64,000 bases of DNA, taken from contig JBCAML010000008.1 in assembly GCA_038503075.1 (NCBI GenBank), forward strand, positions 1,178,001 through 1,242,000. The letters run 5' to 3'. The position numbers and the translations under genes are program-made. Positions within the stretch are counted from its first letter, which is position 1. Each line of letters opens with the position of its first letter. The notes below the pieces were generated by a model, which ran no database searches, was not told where the DNA came from, and was given only the letters and a program-made list of their open reading frames with translations. Source of the stretch: Gyromitra esculenta (lineage: Eukaryota > Ascomycota > Pezizomycetes > Pezizales > Discinaceae). Of this stretch, positions 1-12,661 are shown piece after piece.

Positions 1-708
1 AGTCTGATGTTTTTCTTTCCTCCATACACATAAATTGCATTGTGGTTCCGGGGAACTAAGGGCGTTACTGGTGTGGGTTTTCTAGAGCAAATATTCAATA
101 ATTGACAACTTTCTGTTCTGCCGCTGAAAATATAACCTAAGCTAAAAATGGAGTCAAATCGTAGTTCTAGAGTCAATAATGGGTGCTACGATATCTTACA
201 CTCACCCTACATGTTTACAAATTCAAATATTCAAGTCGTAATTTCACCAAGTACTGCGATTATCTCAAGTTGTGAAAGGGTTTCACATATCTCAACGTTA
301 AAGCAAAATAAGAAATAAGACAGAAACAACCAGGAAAAAAAAGTACAAACAAAATAACAAAGGACTCCCTAGCCTCCCTTCGTTTCTCATTTACCGTGGC
401 CCACCGCCTCCACCGTTTGACCCCTACTCACACACTCCAACCCCGTTCTCGTCCGGTCTCCGTCGCATAACCCTCATCCAGCAACCAAACCACCATTCCA
501 TTAATTTCCATGTATCCTCCTATACGATCCAGCAAACCCTTCGCGACTAACAGAATACCCAGTACCCCTTTCAAAGCAAGCGAGAGAAAAAAAGGAAACC
601 GGAAACCGAAATTGTGGCAGGCCAGGACAAAAGATTTCAGTCGGGTGTCTAGTACAAAGTTGTGTTGGATTACGGTGGTCTGGTGGAAGAATAGGAAATT
701 TATTTCGT
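1..708. other. Intergenic, downstream of ypt1
   Basis: No coding signal was found. Short open frames at 428-764 overlap each other on both strands and carry no recognisable domain. The stretch next to the ypt1 stop codon probably holds its 3' UTR. Confidence 0.6.
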
Positions 709-2005
709 TTAACAGCATCCGCTACCTGATCCCTGCTGAACACCAGTTCCGGCACCGACGGTAACAGTTGGCTTGTTATTGACAGTGGTGGATCCCATAC
801 GCTCCTGCAATGACAGTTAGCTAGAAAAATCTGATTTCCGGTCGACGCAATATTTCCGATTATACCTTAATTTGTCTAGCCATCGTTAGGAAAGCTTGCT
901 CAACATTCGTGGCGTTCTTAGCCGATGTCTCCAAAAAGGGGATCCCGAGACTGTCGGCAAATTCCTAATCACAAGTTGTCAACAGTTAATTCTTTCATGT
1001 CATGTGATGGAGCAGGGGGCTAACCTTCGCCACAGTGTACTCCACCACCTTCTTATCTGCGATATCACTCTTGTTGCCAACAAGGAGCTTATTGACGCCT
1101 TCAGTAGCATAACGATCGATCTCTTGCAGCCATTGCTTAACATTGTTAAAAGAATCTAATAAAAGGTTAGATATATGAAATATGATGCAGCTCTGACCCA
1201 ACTCGGGTTAAATCGGATTATCGTACCCATGTCAGTCACGTCAAAGACAACGCAGATCCCGTGAGCACCTGAAAAAGACAACGTCAGACTCATTATTACA
1301 CCTTTCCTGTGATCAAGACTAAGGTACCTCTATAGTACGAGGATGTAATAGTTCTGAATCTTTCTTGGCCAGCGGTATCCCACTACAAACCCCAAAATGG
1401 CATTTGTCAGCAAATCTTACAACGGGCGGGACGATCCGAGGAAGACATACGATCTGAAGTTTCACGGTCTTTCCATCAAGTTCGATAGTGCGGATTTTCT
1501 AAGTATCGGAAAGCCGGGTCAGCCCAAACATCATCCCTGGAACCACATGACGAAAAAAGAAAGTCAAAACTAACAAAGTCTACACCGATGGTAGAGATGT
1601 AGCTCTCTGTGTATGTATCATCGGCGAACCTAAGCAGCAAGCAAGATTTTCCTACACCTGAGTCACCGATGAGGAGGAGCTTGAAAAGGTAGTCGTATCT
1701 ACAAGGAACAACTTGTCAGTAAATCACGATAAGAAAAACAACTGCCAAGATCAGGCATTCGATTGTTGTTTTAGGTTAAATATTTCGATATCCCTGGAAG
1801 GGAGCTAGTAGACATAAGACCACGAGGTATTGGGGGGATGATATAAAGACATAGACAAACTCTATAGGCAAAGCTGTTATTAGCACTGGATTGAGAAAGA
1901 GGGGAGAAATGTTAAGAGAGGGGGGTTTATGAACAGAGATAGTGGTAGTGGGGGGTGCTGCTGAGGGGCAAAAAACGGAAGATAGACGTACTACTCTGGG
2001 TTCAT
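709..2005 (-). CDS. ypt1: Rab1/Ypt1-type small GTPase
   Basis: GTP-binding switch for ER-to-Golgi and intra-Golgi vesicle traffic. Eight exons can be joined in frame: 2005-1995, 1698-1575, 1498-1451, 1382-1328, 1268-1227, 1155-1025, 964-866 and 804-709, giving 201 residues, the usual fungal Ypt1 length. Visible motifs are the P-loop GDSGVGKS (about residues 15-22), the effector loop around STIGVDF, the switch-II motif DTAGQ, the guanine-binding NKSD and a C-terminal Cys-Cys for double geranylgeranylation. The first exon is only 11 nt (start of MNPEYDYLF) and is placed by phase and homology to the invariant N-terminus. All introns are GT-AG. A long pyrimidine-rich leader lies upstream on the coding strand. 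The family assignment rests on the near-complete match to known Ypt1/Rab1 motifs; Sec4/Ypt31-type Rabs differ in the effector region. Confidence 0.95.
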
Positions 2006-2948
2006 GATGGCGGTTGGGAGGTGTTATTGGGAGCTCGGCAACGAGAAGCTGACGACGATGACGACAAGAACGACGATGAAAGGGATGAAGTTGAGTGGAG
2101 GTGGAAACGGAAGATGGATATGGAGTTGAGATCAGAAGCTGAAGAGGGGGTGGAAGGTAAGTTGGCAGATGTAGGGTTGCAGGAAACAGTCAATAGAAGG
2201 GGAGAGAGGCCCGAGGATGGGGGTATGTACTGTGCTGGGTCTTACTATGGGAACAAATGCGCAGGAACGTGTCTCTGTTGGTTCTGGGGAGAAGAGAGAA
2301 AAAGAGAAGAGAGAGAGGACGCTCGGCTGAACAGGAGGGTTGCTGTTGTAACCGGTTGTGAACGAAACCTCTTGCTGGACGAGCCTCGCGCGGGGGGTTG
2401 TGATTGGTGTGCAGTGGCTTGCGCTTGCCTGTTCCGGCTTGGTGCCGCCGCTACCTAACATGCTTGCTCTTGTCTTGTCAGGAGTGTGTATTTATGGACA
2501 CGAGGACATCTCTTAACACCGAGTTCCGTGTTATGTCTGCCTAGACATAGTATATTACTTGTCCCTTCAGGATTTCTGTCATGGTTCCTTATCATCTAAG
2601 CTTTCTATGGCTCAGATAACACTATTTCAACTTCACCTTTAACATATAATTCCTTTTGGCATCACGGAAGCTCGATCTCCCTATCGGGTTTATAGGAATC
2701 ACGATTCTATCACTCACATATGTAGATCACCAATAATAAATCCTTTCATCAATCATATCATTGGGTTCCAACACTCTACGATAAGATATGTAGCAGTTGG
2801 TAGATTCGCCTGGCCAACAGAAAATATCTACCCCCACTTGACAATCGAAATAAACCTCTGCGCCCTAAAGTACATAAGAGTATATATTTCTGTAGTTTAA
2901 AACCACTTCACCCCCACATCTCCCATGCAATATCATATGCCCACTTTC
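2006..2948. other. Intergenic; ypt1 promoter/leader and APE2 3' flank
   Basis: Open frames on both strands at 1955-2461 are low-complexity and mutually overlapping, so they look like chance. On the minus strand the part near 2006-2330 is rich in CT tracts, typical of leaders of strongly expressed fungal genes. AT-rich sequence at 2880-2948 follows the APE2 stop codon. Confidence 0.5.
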
Positions 2949-5900
2949 TTACGCGACATTTTCCTTCAGCCACTCCTCCACAGACTTTGCATCCCTCGCA
3001 ACCCAGTTCGCATTCCCCTTGATGCTATCCCTGATAACTAGAAGTCCTTTATCATAACCATGGTTATCCTTATCCTTGAAGAACTCCTCGATGTCGTTCA
3101 TAATTTCAGTGCTCGCAAACTTATTGAGTGAATTCTTCAAGAACCGATCCAGCACAACCATGTTGCCTGAGAGCTGTGTATAGATGGTGTCCCAGTTCTT
3201 TTTGATGAACTCCCACAGTGCGCGCCTGGCTCGGATATTTTTGGAGAGCGAGACTGCTGGAGTATGTTTGTCTTGGGGTTTAATCTTGTCTGAGATGAGA
3301 AGCTCGAGTACTTGCTGAATAAGCTCTGGCTTGCGCACTCGCCCAATAGCTGATAAGCAAATTTCCGCCCCATCTACAGAACTAGAAGATTGATATTCCT
3401 TCCAGACTGCATCGAACTCCTCCTGGCCGCCTTGAGCGATAGCAATGCGGAAGACAGCCAAACGGAGGCTGGGGTGAATTGCATATTTGTCTTTCCCAGA
3501 GGTGTATAGTTTGAAGCGGCGAAGAGCTTCATTAATTGTCGGCTGGTGCTCTGATCCTCCTGCAGCACTGATGAGTAAAGATCTCAGTCTACCAGTCAAG
3601 AAATCTTCGTCCGGCTTGAATTCCCATCCAATCTTCTCAACACACGGAGCAACGAGCCCCAGCCCAAGCGCTCTCAACCTAGTTTGAATCTCCGGCGAAA
3701 CCTCCGCAAAGACGGACATCAACTTTGAGAATTGCTCGAAAAGCTCTGCCCAGACTAGATAGTTGTCCTCGCCCTTTAATCCAGCCAAAAACGACAGCAA
3801 ACCTGTAGTAGATCCCAATCCAGATATTGCCATAGCAGCGGCATCTGCAATCAACCCGACTCTATCGGATACGCTGAGTTTCTCTCTAACATCTCCAAAT
3901 TTGGCCAATCTCTCGGCCGGATAGTTGACTCTGTAGAACCCATTTTGACCATTGTTGAGCTTGTAGTACTCCGTATTCAGCCCGCTAATAGTTGTTTCCT
4001 TGCTTGTAATATCATTGATCCTCGCCATGTCTGGTTTATAAGTTTGCTCGGTTAACATTAGGGGAATCCACCATGTTGTTTCATCTTCCTCAGGCTTGAC
4101 GTCGCCAGTGATAAGGAAACGGGATTGGCGGATGATAATTTGATCAGGTTGCTCTGTAACTGTGAGAACAGGAAACCCAATACGCTTGATCCAGTTATTC
4201 TGTTCAAGGTATTAATATCATGATAGTACCAAAAATAGGGAATGTATTTTGGTTACTCGCCATGAACTGGGATACATCCACGCCAGCCTTGTCGCTAAGT
4301 GCACGCCATAAATCCTCCGTTGTAGCATTTCCATAGGCGTGGGTCTTCAAGTATTGGGAAACTCCCGACAGGAAAGTCTTGACTCCAAGATGGGTGCTCA
4401 ACATACGAATAGTACCAGATCCCTATACAAACAATATTCGTTAACCCTTTTCAATCACTAGAGAATCCTAGGTCATACTTTCAAGTAGCTAATATGATCG
4501 AATATCTGATCAATATCTAGAGCACTTCGAACAGGCACTTCAATCGGGTGCGAACCGCGTAAAGAATCAAGCTGGAAAGCTGTTTGCAAAGATTCAGTCT
4601 AAATAAAAATGTTAGTGTGCGAATGAACGAGTGCATGCCTCTAGATATGCGACGTACGACAAACTGGCCCCAGACATCCCATGCTGCAGATATATATGTC
4701 AGCACTAAATCTTGTATCGATCTTAAATACGAAATCAAATACTTACAGGGATAGAAGTGGTCGATGGCATACCACCCGACCCAAGTTGCAAAGCCCTCAT
4801 TGAGCCACAATTCTGACCACCAGTCCATGGTGACAAGATTTCCGAACCACTGATGTGCAAGCTCTGCCGAAGCTCGTTAATAAAGCCCCGGATTATTCGG
4901 AGTGCGTTATTACCATGCGCAACAACATACGCAACCCTGTTCTTATATCTGGCATCGGATGTCTTTTCATCAAACAAAACAGCAGTCGTTCTGTAAGTGA
5001 TGAGTCCCCAATTTTCCATAGCTCCGTGGGACTGCCAAAGCACCACCTTTTTGTTAGCTTTGGACCTCTATAGCCTCAAGTAAACTTATAAAGAAAGGAT
5101 TAGTACTTACAAATTCATGGACGGCCAAAAGATCGACTTTCGGCAGAGGGTAATCAATGTCAAAAATTTCGGAAAAATAATCGACAATCTTCTTGGTATT
5201 TTGCAAAGCGAAGTTTCCTTGCTCTACAAGGCCTTTAGTGGTGTAAACCCTGACTGGCAATCTTCTTCCCTCATATTTCCGGTCGGTGAAATCCTCAATA
5301 TAGTCGAAATCTCCGCAAGCCCATGCAAGTAGCTACACACCGCTATTAGTTAATTATCAAAGGAGAAGGGAATTTTAAGCGTGTGGTTGCAAAAGCGTAC
5401 ATATGAACTCATCTTAGGTGTGGTCAAGAAGGAAACCGATTTCAGGCCATTTCCTAAAGACTTTATTTCCTTCTCGGGTTGATTGGACAACGCAGTGAAA
5501 TTCTCCGGAATAGTGATAACGAAATCATAGGTTGCTTTAAGATTTGGCTCATCGAAACTGTCATGCAGTAAAAATTAGCTTAGTTTTTACAAGGTTCTCT
5601 TGGTGATCACACGTGAAGCCTCACCAGGGGAAGGCCCTACGGGCATCGCACGACTCGAACTGTGTTGAAAACATCCAATCGTCTTTACCCTCCGCATTCT
5701 TGTAAGCACTACGATAGAACCCGGCCATTTCATGGTTCAAGAGTCCCGAGAACTTCAAATGCAACACTGCCGTTCCACTCCCCGGAAGCTCTTCCGCAAG
5801 CGAAAGTTTAGCCACCTCGGCCTTCTTGTTGTGCGAGATATCTGAGACCTTAATAGTCGCTACATCACATTAAGTTATCAGCTGTATGCTCTAGTTCCTG

Positions 5901-6195
5901 CATTTGCGTTAATTTTACTTACAGCTAGAGCCTTCGACCTGAATGCTGCCCTCGATAATCTTCAACTCTTTCGAGTTGAGAGAAATAGAGCTCGTTTTTT
6001 CCTTGAGCTCAAGACGGATATTTACAGTTCCATCATACGTAAACCCCTTGATGTCAACATTGTAAACCGCGAGATCATAATGCGCTGGCTTGACGCTAAG
6101 CAGGACATCAGTACGTTCTCGTTCCTTGATTACTATTCGTGGGAAGTAACGTACTGTGCCGGCAGGATCTCTCGGTCTGAGGTAGCAGAAGCCAT
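2949..6195 (-). CDS. APE2: M1 zinc aminopeptidase (Ape2/Aap1 type)
   Basis: Removes N-terminal residues from peptides; family members act in the cytosol or are secreted. Eleven exons join in frame: 6195-6155, 6095-5923, 5859-5625, 5557-5401, 5332-5111, 5031-4914, 4863-4747, 4683-4658, 4598-4479, 4422-4261 and 4199-2949, giving 873 residues, normal for the family. The exopeptidase motif GAMEN lies at about 279-283 and the zinc motif HELAH at 315-319. The third ligand is Glu338 in NEGFATW, exactly the HEXXH-X18-E spacing. The C-terminal exon is the helical ERAP1_C-like domain. One oddity: the intron at 4260-4200 keeps frame only if its donor is GC (ATG|GCGAGT); the neighbouring GT donor would create a stop. 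No signal peptide is visible. Confidence 0.93.
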
Positions 6196-6976
6196 GTTAA
6201 GTTACCTCGGAAATGTTTTATTATTGGCTAATTTCTTCGACAATGTAATTTTTAAACTGTGTAATGCGAAAGTTCTCTGGCGTTTGGTGCAAGACGAGAT
6301 GGTGATGGTGGGGTATGCAGCCTAATTTATTCGAGGAAGGCGGGGCACTAGTAGAGTAGGTAATCTGCTATTTCGCCTTGGGTTGCTAAGCCCCAAAGTT
6401 TGACGCAACGACCTCTGTGCTCGAAATGAGACTCTGCAGGAGGGTGCAGATGGGAACGCCTGATGCCCCGAGTAGTACTTACCGCGTGTGGTTATCCTAG
6501 ATCTTCGACATCAGGAACAAGATAAAGTATTTAGGATCACAAAACCTCTAGTAAATATGCTCTAACCCTACTATAAATCGCGTACTTAGTCTATCTTTGT
6601 TGCCGAAATTGAAGTAGCTGTTCCACGAATATTAATATCTGGTAAATGTTGTTTATTCATTAGGTACATTCAACCCATCTGGTAAATGTAATTTCTAGAC
6701 ACTAAATTTATTTTTTTCTATTTTCCCCTATGCTAGGTCATATATATGCCACGTATAGCTGCTTTCAAGGGGCGACGAAGAAAGCTTGTAGTTAACTGTT
6801 TAAACCATTCCAAAAGCCTTTGTCTGTGTCAGCTATTAGATCAATCCTACACGTAAACCCAGAGAAAATGCTATGCTAGCCCTCGGTGCGTAATTATCTC
6901 CAAGAAGACAAAGATTAGTAATCAACATTCATGAGGTGGATGGGAGTAAGTCTACGCCTTGGGCAACTCTACAACG
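6196..6976. other. Intergenic, APE2 promoter side
   Basis: No gene was found. The last bases run into the LINE target-site duplication at 6977. A short frame at 6080-6325 on plus is a shadow of APE2 exons 1-2. Confidence 0.5.
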
Positions 6977-6988
6977 AGCTTAAACGTA
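6977..6988. repeat. LINE target-site duplication, left copy
   Basis: AGCTTAAACGTA occurs here and again at 20175-20186, bracketing the LINE. The tail of the LINE, a (GTA)n run, starts directly beside this copy. Confidence 0.8.
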
Positions 6989-7279
6989 GTAGTAGTAGTA
7001 GTAGTAGAATTCATTTACGCATCCAACCCTTAGGTTATGGCGATCACACTATCTAAACAAAACCCAAACAAAACACCCTAATAACAAAAACAAAACAAAA
7101 CAAAATAAACCCAACATAACTACCTCTTCATCTCTTATCTGCCTAAAAATAAAATAAAAATAAAAATAAAAAATAAAAAATAATAATAAAATAAACATAA
7201 AACATAACAACATTTCAGCCATCAATCTCACAATTTAACTCTTCTCACTCCCTATTTATCTCGGTTTCAATTTCTCTTC
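6989..7279 (-). repeat. LINE 3' UTR and (TAC)n tail
   Basis: This stretch lies between the ORF2 stop and the left duplication. On minus it carries T-rich runs (TTATTTT-like, 7080-7200) and ends in about seven TAC units (6986-7007 on plus as GTA/TAG). A triplet tail instead of poly(A) is known for several fungal LINEs. The open frame at 7049-7231 is low complexity and is not called. Confidence 0.7.
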
Positions 7280-8716
7280 TTACTTTTCCAAATCCCCATA
7301 CCCCCATTCTAGCTCCCTATCTTCCTCTTCTTTCTCCTCTCTCTCACATCGTCTATTTTTCTTAAACTCCTTCCATATCTTAGCCCCGTGCTCTAACCCC
7401 TCTTGAGAATATAAAAGTTCTTTAACTCCTACTTCTTTCTCCAGCTCTTTTTCAGCTTTATATCTGGAATCGATCGTAAACATACATTCTTCCAAGATAT
7501 GTTGTACGTTTTGGGTCCCCTTTCCGCATTCGCATTGGTCGTCTTCGCTTTTCTTAATTTTGACTCGATATGCGTTGGTCCAGATATGTCCTGTTCTGAG
7601 TCTTCCGATAATGACTTTTTGACTTCGCTCATCATCCGGGATTCTCGTATCTTTTCGCGTTTTTGGGCTACCGTCATAGCTTTTCCCTTTTTTTGGGTCG
7701 GTGCTCCATTGTTCTTGCCATTCTTCGTTGGTTTTCCGTCGCGCTTCCGAGGCTAGGTATGACATTGATATAAACCAATCCTTGTCCTTAGTTTTTTCGC
7801 ATCCTGCTTTGGCCAGAATATCTGCTTTTTCATTCCCGACCGTATTTGCATGAGCTTTTACCCATTCGAGGGTTGTTGTTATCCCTCTTACTTTGGCTTC
7901 ATCGATCTTCCATCTTATCCTTCTTGCCATCATTTCTCCAGCTCCCACCTCCCTCTTCTTCACTCTCATCATCGCTTCTTGGCTATCCGTCCTGATAACC
8001 AATGACGTTACCCCTTTCTCCCTGCACTCTTCCATCCCCTGTTCCACCGCTTTTTTTATTCCCACCATTTCTGCATCCATAATCTCCATCTCTTCTCCAA
8101 TTCCATAACTTCCTTCCCAAATTACTCCTCCCCACCTGTCGATCCTACATACCCCAACCCCTACTTTTCCTCCTTTCTTCGATCCATCCGTATACATCAC
8201 TACCTCTTCTCTCTCTTCCCTTCTTTTCCTCTGTTTCTCTAGGTCCTCCTTATCCCCACTCCCGATTCTAACCACCAGCTCTTCTCTTATCTTCTCTTCC
8301 CACTTTTTCTCCTTCCTTTCTATTTCCTCACATTTTTCCACCTTCTTCCATCTTCTTCGGATATTCTCACCTATCCTTACTAGTTCACATCTTACCCCCC
8401 CTTTTTTCTCCACTTTTTTAATCCCCTTCTTTCCCCACTCTTCCTCATCATTCTTCCTCCTTCTTTATTCCTCTTCTTGTTCTTTAATCTCCCTCTCGGC
8501 AAGCTTCCTCATTGGGTGGCTTCTTTCCTTATTCATTGCTTTGATAGCAATTCTTTTTTGTCTTTCGTTGAGTCGCAGCGCCGTTGGTACGAGATCATTC
8601 TCGACTCGAATCACTCCTCCCGGTGTGGTTCTCAAGTATCCTCCCAACTTGCGCATTGCCTTTTCATCCGCTCTGTCCATCTTCTCCGCCAGCCCTTTCT
8701 GTCCCATCCACCATAC
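7280..8716 (-). pseudogene. LINE ORF2, 3' part (RNase H and C-terminal Cys/His motif)
   Basis: This is the downstream half of ORF2, separated from the reverse transcriptase by the LTR element. It resumes at the codons for RVWWMGQKG and runs in one frame to the stop at 7280, with one in-frame TAA at 8465-8467. RNase H residues are visible: Asp in YTDGS, Glu in DAEMVGI, Asp in IRTDSQEA and the final Asp in NEKADILAKAG. The C-terminus has a CxCx8Hx4C pattern seen in many LINE ORF2 proteins. It is very basic and rich in Lys and Glu, like ORF1. Confidence 0.9.
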
Positions 8717-9134
8717 TCTCAAGGGGCGAGGTTTTCCTTCAAGCTCTCAGGTATCCCCCGAGATAAGCAGTGCTACTTGAAGAGAAAACTAAGCGACGAG
8801 AGTGTTTACGAGATTCCACAGGCTCTACGAAGTGTTCAAGTATAGAGGACTTGAGAGCGGCGACAGCGTAGGGTTATGAGGTATAACCGAGGTTTGTATT
8901 GTAAAATACAAGAGTGTACGACAGAAGACGTTGCTTAAAGAAAGAAGAAGGAAAAGTACAACAAGAGGGGAAATCCCTTCGCTTATATACCACATTCCAA
9001 CTCGTTCGATGACAAAGACTTGACTCATTGCAACGGAAACCTAAAGAAACACAAGGAACGACAACGTAACACAATAACCTTATACCCTTGTACCCTTGTA
9101 CCCGACGAGCCAACAGAAACAGTTATCCGTGAAA
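8717..9134 (-). repeat. 3' LTR of the chromovirus
   Basis: It is 418 bp and pairs with 14547-14964. In sense orientation it begins TTTCACGG and ends CCCCTTGAGA, so it lacks the usual TG...CA ends. Just inside it, 9135-9146 is a C-run on plus, that is a G-rich polypurine tract on the sense strand, the expected plus-strand primer. The little open frames inside the LTR (8825-9113) also occur in the other LTR and are not genes. Confidence 0.93.
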
Positions 9135-9146
9135 GTACCCCCCCCC

Positions 9147-12100
9147 TTATAGCCGTGAGCTCCTGCGAACACTAACCAAACCTTCCTTAGGTTTATTCGG
9201 ATATTGTTGGTGAAAGACATCTACGGCTTCAGTCTCCGCATGATAATCAGCTGGTTCCCACGTAGGTAAGGCATAACCCGTCCATTCCACCAGGTATTGC
9301 AGCTTCTTGTGGCGAATGCGAGAATCTAGAATACTTTCGACAAGATATTCTTCATGATCGTTGACTTGGACCGGAGGTGGTGGTGGGATAATCTGACCCG
9401 GGAGTGGATCAATAGGAGCAGCTTTGATTAGCGAAACGTGAAATACCGGATGGTATTTCATAGACGATGGCAGGTCTATCTCATAGGCATATGCAGAGAT
9501 TATTCGTTTTACGGGGAAGGGGCCACTCCATTTCCAGTCCAATTTCCTTGAATTCCTAGTCGTCCTCATGTTCTTCATAGATATGAAGACACGGTCATTG
9601 ACTTTGAACGAGGGGGCGGGGGTGCGGTGCTGATTAGCGCTGGTCTCGAAAATGTCTTGTGCCGTCCTCATTTGGACTCGAAGGAAGTCTCTAAGTTCTT
9701 CCATCTTAGAGGCGAAGTCATTGGCGTCAAGGGTCTGAGGGGAGCGGTCATTGGAGACGACGGAGGTATCGAAGCGAGGATGGTAACCATAGTTGGCGAA
9801 AAAGGGCGTAGCTTTCGTACTGGCTGACTCTTGGTTATTAGCAGCGAACTCCGCAATAGGTAACCATTTTGTCCAGTCGTCTTGTTGGTAAGAAACATAG
9901 CACCGAAGATATTGTTCCATAACGGCATTAAGACGTTCGGTTTGACCATCTGTTTCTGGGTGGAAGGACGTTGACATCCGAGCGGAAATATTCAGACGTT
10001 GGCAAAGATACTTCCAAAACTTAGCGGTAAACTGCGTTCCTCTATCCGAAGTGATATGGGAGGGTAGTCCATGGAGTTTCCAAACATTTTGGAGGTAGAG
10101 TTCGGCTGTTTGCTCGGCGTTGACGGTTGTATTGCACGGGATAAGGTGCCGCATCTTCGAGAGTCGATCCACTACAACCATAATAGCGTCAAAGCCATTA
10201 GATTCTGGGAGACCGGTAACGAAGTCCATTGATAGCTCTTCCCAGGGGCGGTTAGGGATGGGGAGTGGTTTCAGGACGCCTTGGGTGCCGAGAGTGCTTG
10301 GTTTTGCTCGTCGACAGGTATGACAGTTCCGCGTATAACGGCCAATATATTCTCTCATCTTTGGCCAATAGAAATGCCTTGAAATGAGTTCGAAGGATTT
10401 TTCACGTCCTGGATGGCCGGCTGAGGGAGCGTCATGATGTCGTTGTAGGATGAGGAGGCGAAGAGGGTCATAGTCGGGGATGTAGAGTTTGTGTCGGTAA
10501 TAAAGACGGCCGTTGACTTCAGTGCAATCGCCTAGGGTGATCTCTTTGGATTGTCGTTCACCATTTTTTTGTGCTAGGAGGATTTTTTGTGGGAACGGGT
10601 CAGCATTATATCCAAGGTTCATTAAAGTATCGAGGGAGGCATCCAATTCAGCGGGTTCATTTGATAAAGAACCCGAAAACAAACTCAACTTAGGATCAAT
10701 GTTTTTTTCTTTTAAGACTACTTGGTGTTGGTGTCTTAGTCTTTCATCCCCTTCTTCAGGGAGATCTCCTGATCTCCGAGTCAGTGCGTCCGGTTTTCCT
10801 CCTTGTACTCCTGGTCTATAGGTAATGACGAAGTCAAAACGTGAGAGGTATTCAGCCCATCTGACTTGTCGTCGATTAAGTTGCTTGGTGGTCATGAAAT
10901 ATTCCAAGTTCTTATGATCGGTAATGACAGAGATGGGTAGCTCAGAGCCTTCAAGTTCTGGTCTCCATTCCTCGAAGCATCGGATAATCGCTAGGAGTTC
11001 TTTATCATAGATCTCGTAGTTGCATTCAGCGGGTGAGTGTTTCTTGGAGAAGAAGGCTACAGGGTGAAGTACGCCGTTATCATCGAGTTGGGAGAGGACA
11101 CCACCGGAGACGAAGTCAGAAGCGTCGGATTCCACGAAGATTTTCTTTCGAGGGTCAAAGTGGATGAGAACGGGGGCCTTAGTAAAGGCGTCCTTCAACG
11201 CCTCGAATGCGAGTTCCGCTTCGACTGTCCATTCGAAGGTGATGTTTTTTTTTGTAAAGGCAGTAAGAGGGGCGGCCAGGCGAGAGAATCCTAGAATAAA
11301 TCTTCGGTAGAAGTTCGCGAATCCTAGGAAGGCTTGTACATCTTTGACGCATTTGGGTCGGTTCCAGTCGCGCACCGCTTTGAGCTTGTCCTCGTCCATT
11401 TTGATTCCTTCAGGCGTAAGGATTAGGCCGAGGTATTTTATTGATTGGACATGGAATTCGCACTTCTCAGGTTTGAGAAGGATATTATTGGCTTTAAGGG
11501 CATTGAGGACTTGTCTGACGTGCACTTTATGTTCTGCTAGGGTATCACTATAGATCAGAATATCATCGAGATACGCTGTGCAAAATAGGTCCAGGTATTC
11601 TCGAAGGGAGTCGTTGACGAAACGCTGGAAGGTTCCAGGGGCGTTGGTGAGGCCGAATGGCATTACCATGTATTCATACAAGCCATATCGGGTTCGAAAG
11701 GCTGTTTTCCATTCTTCCCCTTCGGCAATGCGAATCTGGTGGAAGCCGTCACGGAGATCGAGTTTGGAGTACCACTGAGCTTTTGCAAGGCGATCCAAGG
11801 TTTCTTTGATCAGGGGGGAAGTATATCGGTCCTTCACTGTGAGAGCGTTAAGGCCACGGTAATCAACACAAAGGCGGAGGGAACCATCGGGTTTGGCAGC
11901 GAAGAGGACTGGGGAACCGGCGGAAGATGAACTGGCACGGATGAACCCTTTTTCTAAGTTGTCTTCGATATACTTCTTGAGAACTAGAAGTTCATCTCGT
12001 GACATACCATAGAGTGGGCCAAATGGTGGTTCTTTGCCTTCTTGCAGGGTGATCTTATGGTCATAGGGTCGTCGGGGAGGGAGTCCTTGGGCTTTAGCTT

Positions 12101-12240
12101 TGTCAAACATATCCAGGTATTCGTGGTACTCGGCGGGTATCCGTTGCCTCCACTCCTCTTTGGTAGTCTTGCTATCAAGGATTCTATTAATTTCATAGAG
12201 GGACATGGAATATACTTCAATACCCTTTTTTCTGGCGAGC
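9147..12240 (-). CDS. Chromovirus pol: reverse transcriptase, RNase H, integrase, chromodomain
   Basis: One long open frame of about 1,030 codons. In order: reverse transcriptase with the catalytic box YLDDILIYSD, RNase H with ESDASDF and the DHKNLEYF block, and the integrase zinc-binding segment with the HH..CHTCRRAK pattern. The integrase core follows: Asp in SMDFVTGLPES, Asp in SDRGTQF, Glu in DGQTERLN. It ends in a C-terminal chromodomain (EYLVESILD ... LVEWTGY ... WEPA), the hallmark of chromoviruses, which steers integration to marked chromatin. The stop is 13 bp from the 3' LTR. The frame was once continuous with gag-protease; the solo LTR now separates them and its last bases supply the upstream ATG near 12251. 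Confidence 0.92.
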
Positions 12241-12245
12241 ATGCG

Positions 12246-12656
12246 TTTCATGGATGGATGTTATGGTAATCGGCTAGGTATATGGGTATATGGTTGTCAG
12301 GTTTCGTTGTTGTTCTCTGTGTTTCCATGAGTGTTTCGTTACAATGAGTCATGTTTTTGTCATCAGAAGGGTTGGAACGGGGTATATAAGCGAAGGGGTT
12401 TCCCCTCATCTTGTATTTTTCCTTCTTCTTTCTTTAAGCAACGTCTTCTATTGTACACTCACTGTATCTTACAAATACAACTCCAGATTGCATCTCGTAA
12501 TCTTTCGCTGTCGCCGTCTTCAAGTCATCATAACTTGAACCATTAGTAGAGCCTGTAGAATCCCCGCACACTCTCCTGTCGTTGGCTTCTCGTTCAAGTA
12601 GCACTGCTTATCTCGGGGGATACCTGAGAGCTTGACGAGAATCCCGCTCCTTGAGA
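12246..12656 (+). mobile_element. Solo LTR of a related family, nested in the chromovirus
   Basis: This 411-bp block resembles the host LTRs but is clearly diverged and runs in the opposite direction. It begins TTTCATGG and ends CCTTGAGA. The 5-bp duplication ATGCG flanks it exactly (12241-12245 and 12657-12661). Removing the block plus one duplication restores the reading frame between the protease side and the reverse-transcriptase side. No internal coding sequence remains, as expected after LTR-LTR recombination. Confidence 0.93.
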
Positions 12657-12661
12657 ATGCG

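Noticed and set aside
1955..2461. Overlapping 167- and 109-codon frames on opposite strands
   Set aside because: Low-complexity purine/pyrimidine sequence upstream of ypt1; neither frame has a domain.
8825..9113. Small frames on minus, repeated identically at 14655-14943
   Set aside because: They lie inside the two LTRs and recur only because the LTRs are copies.
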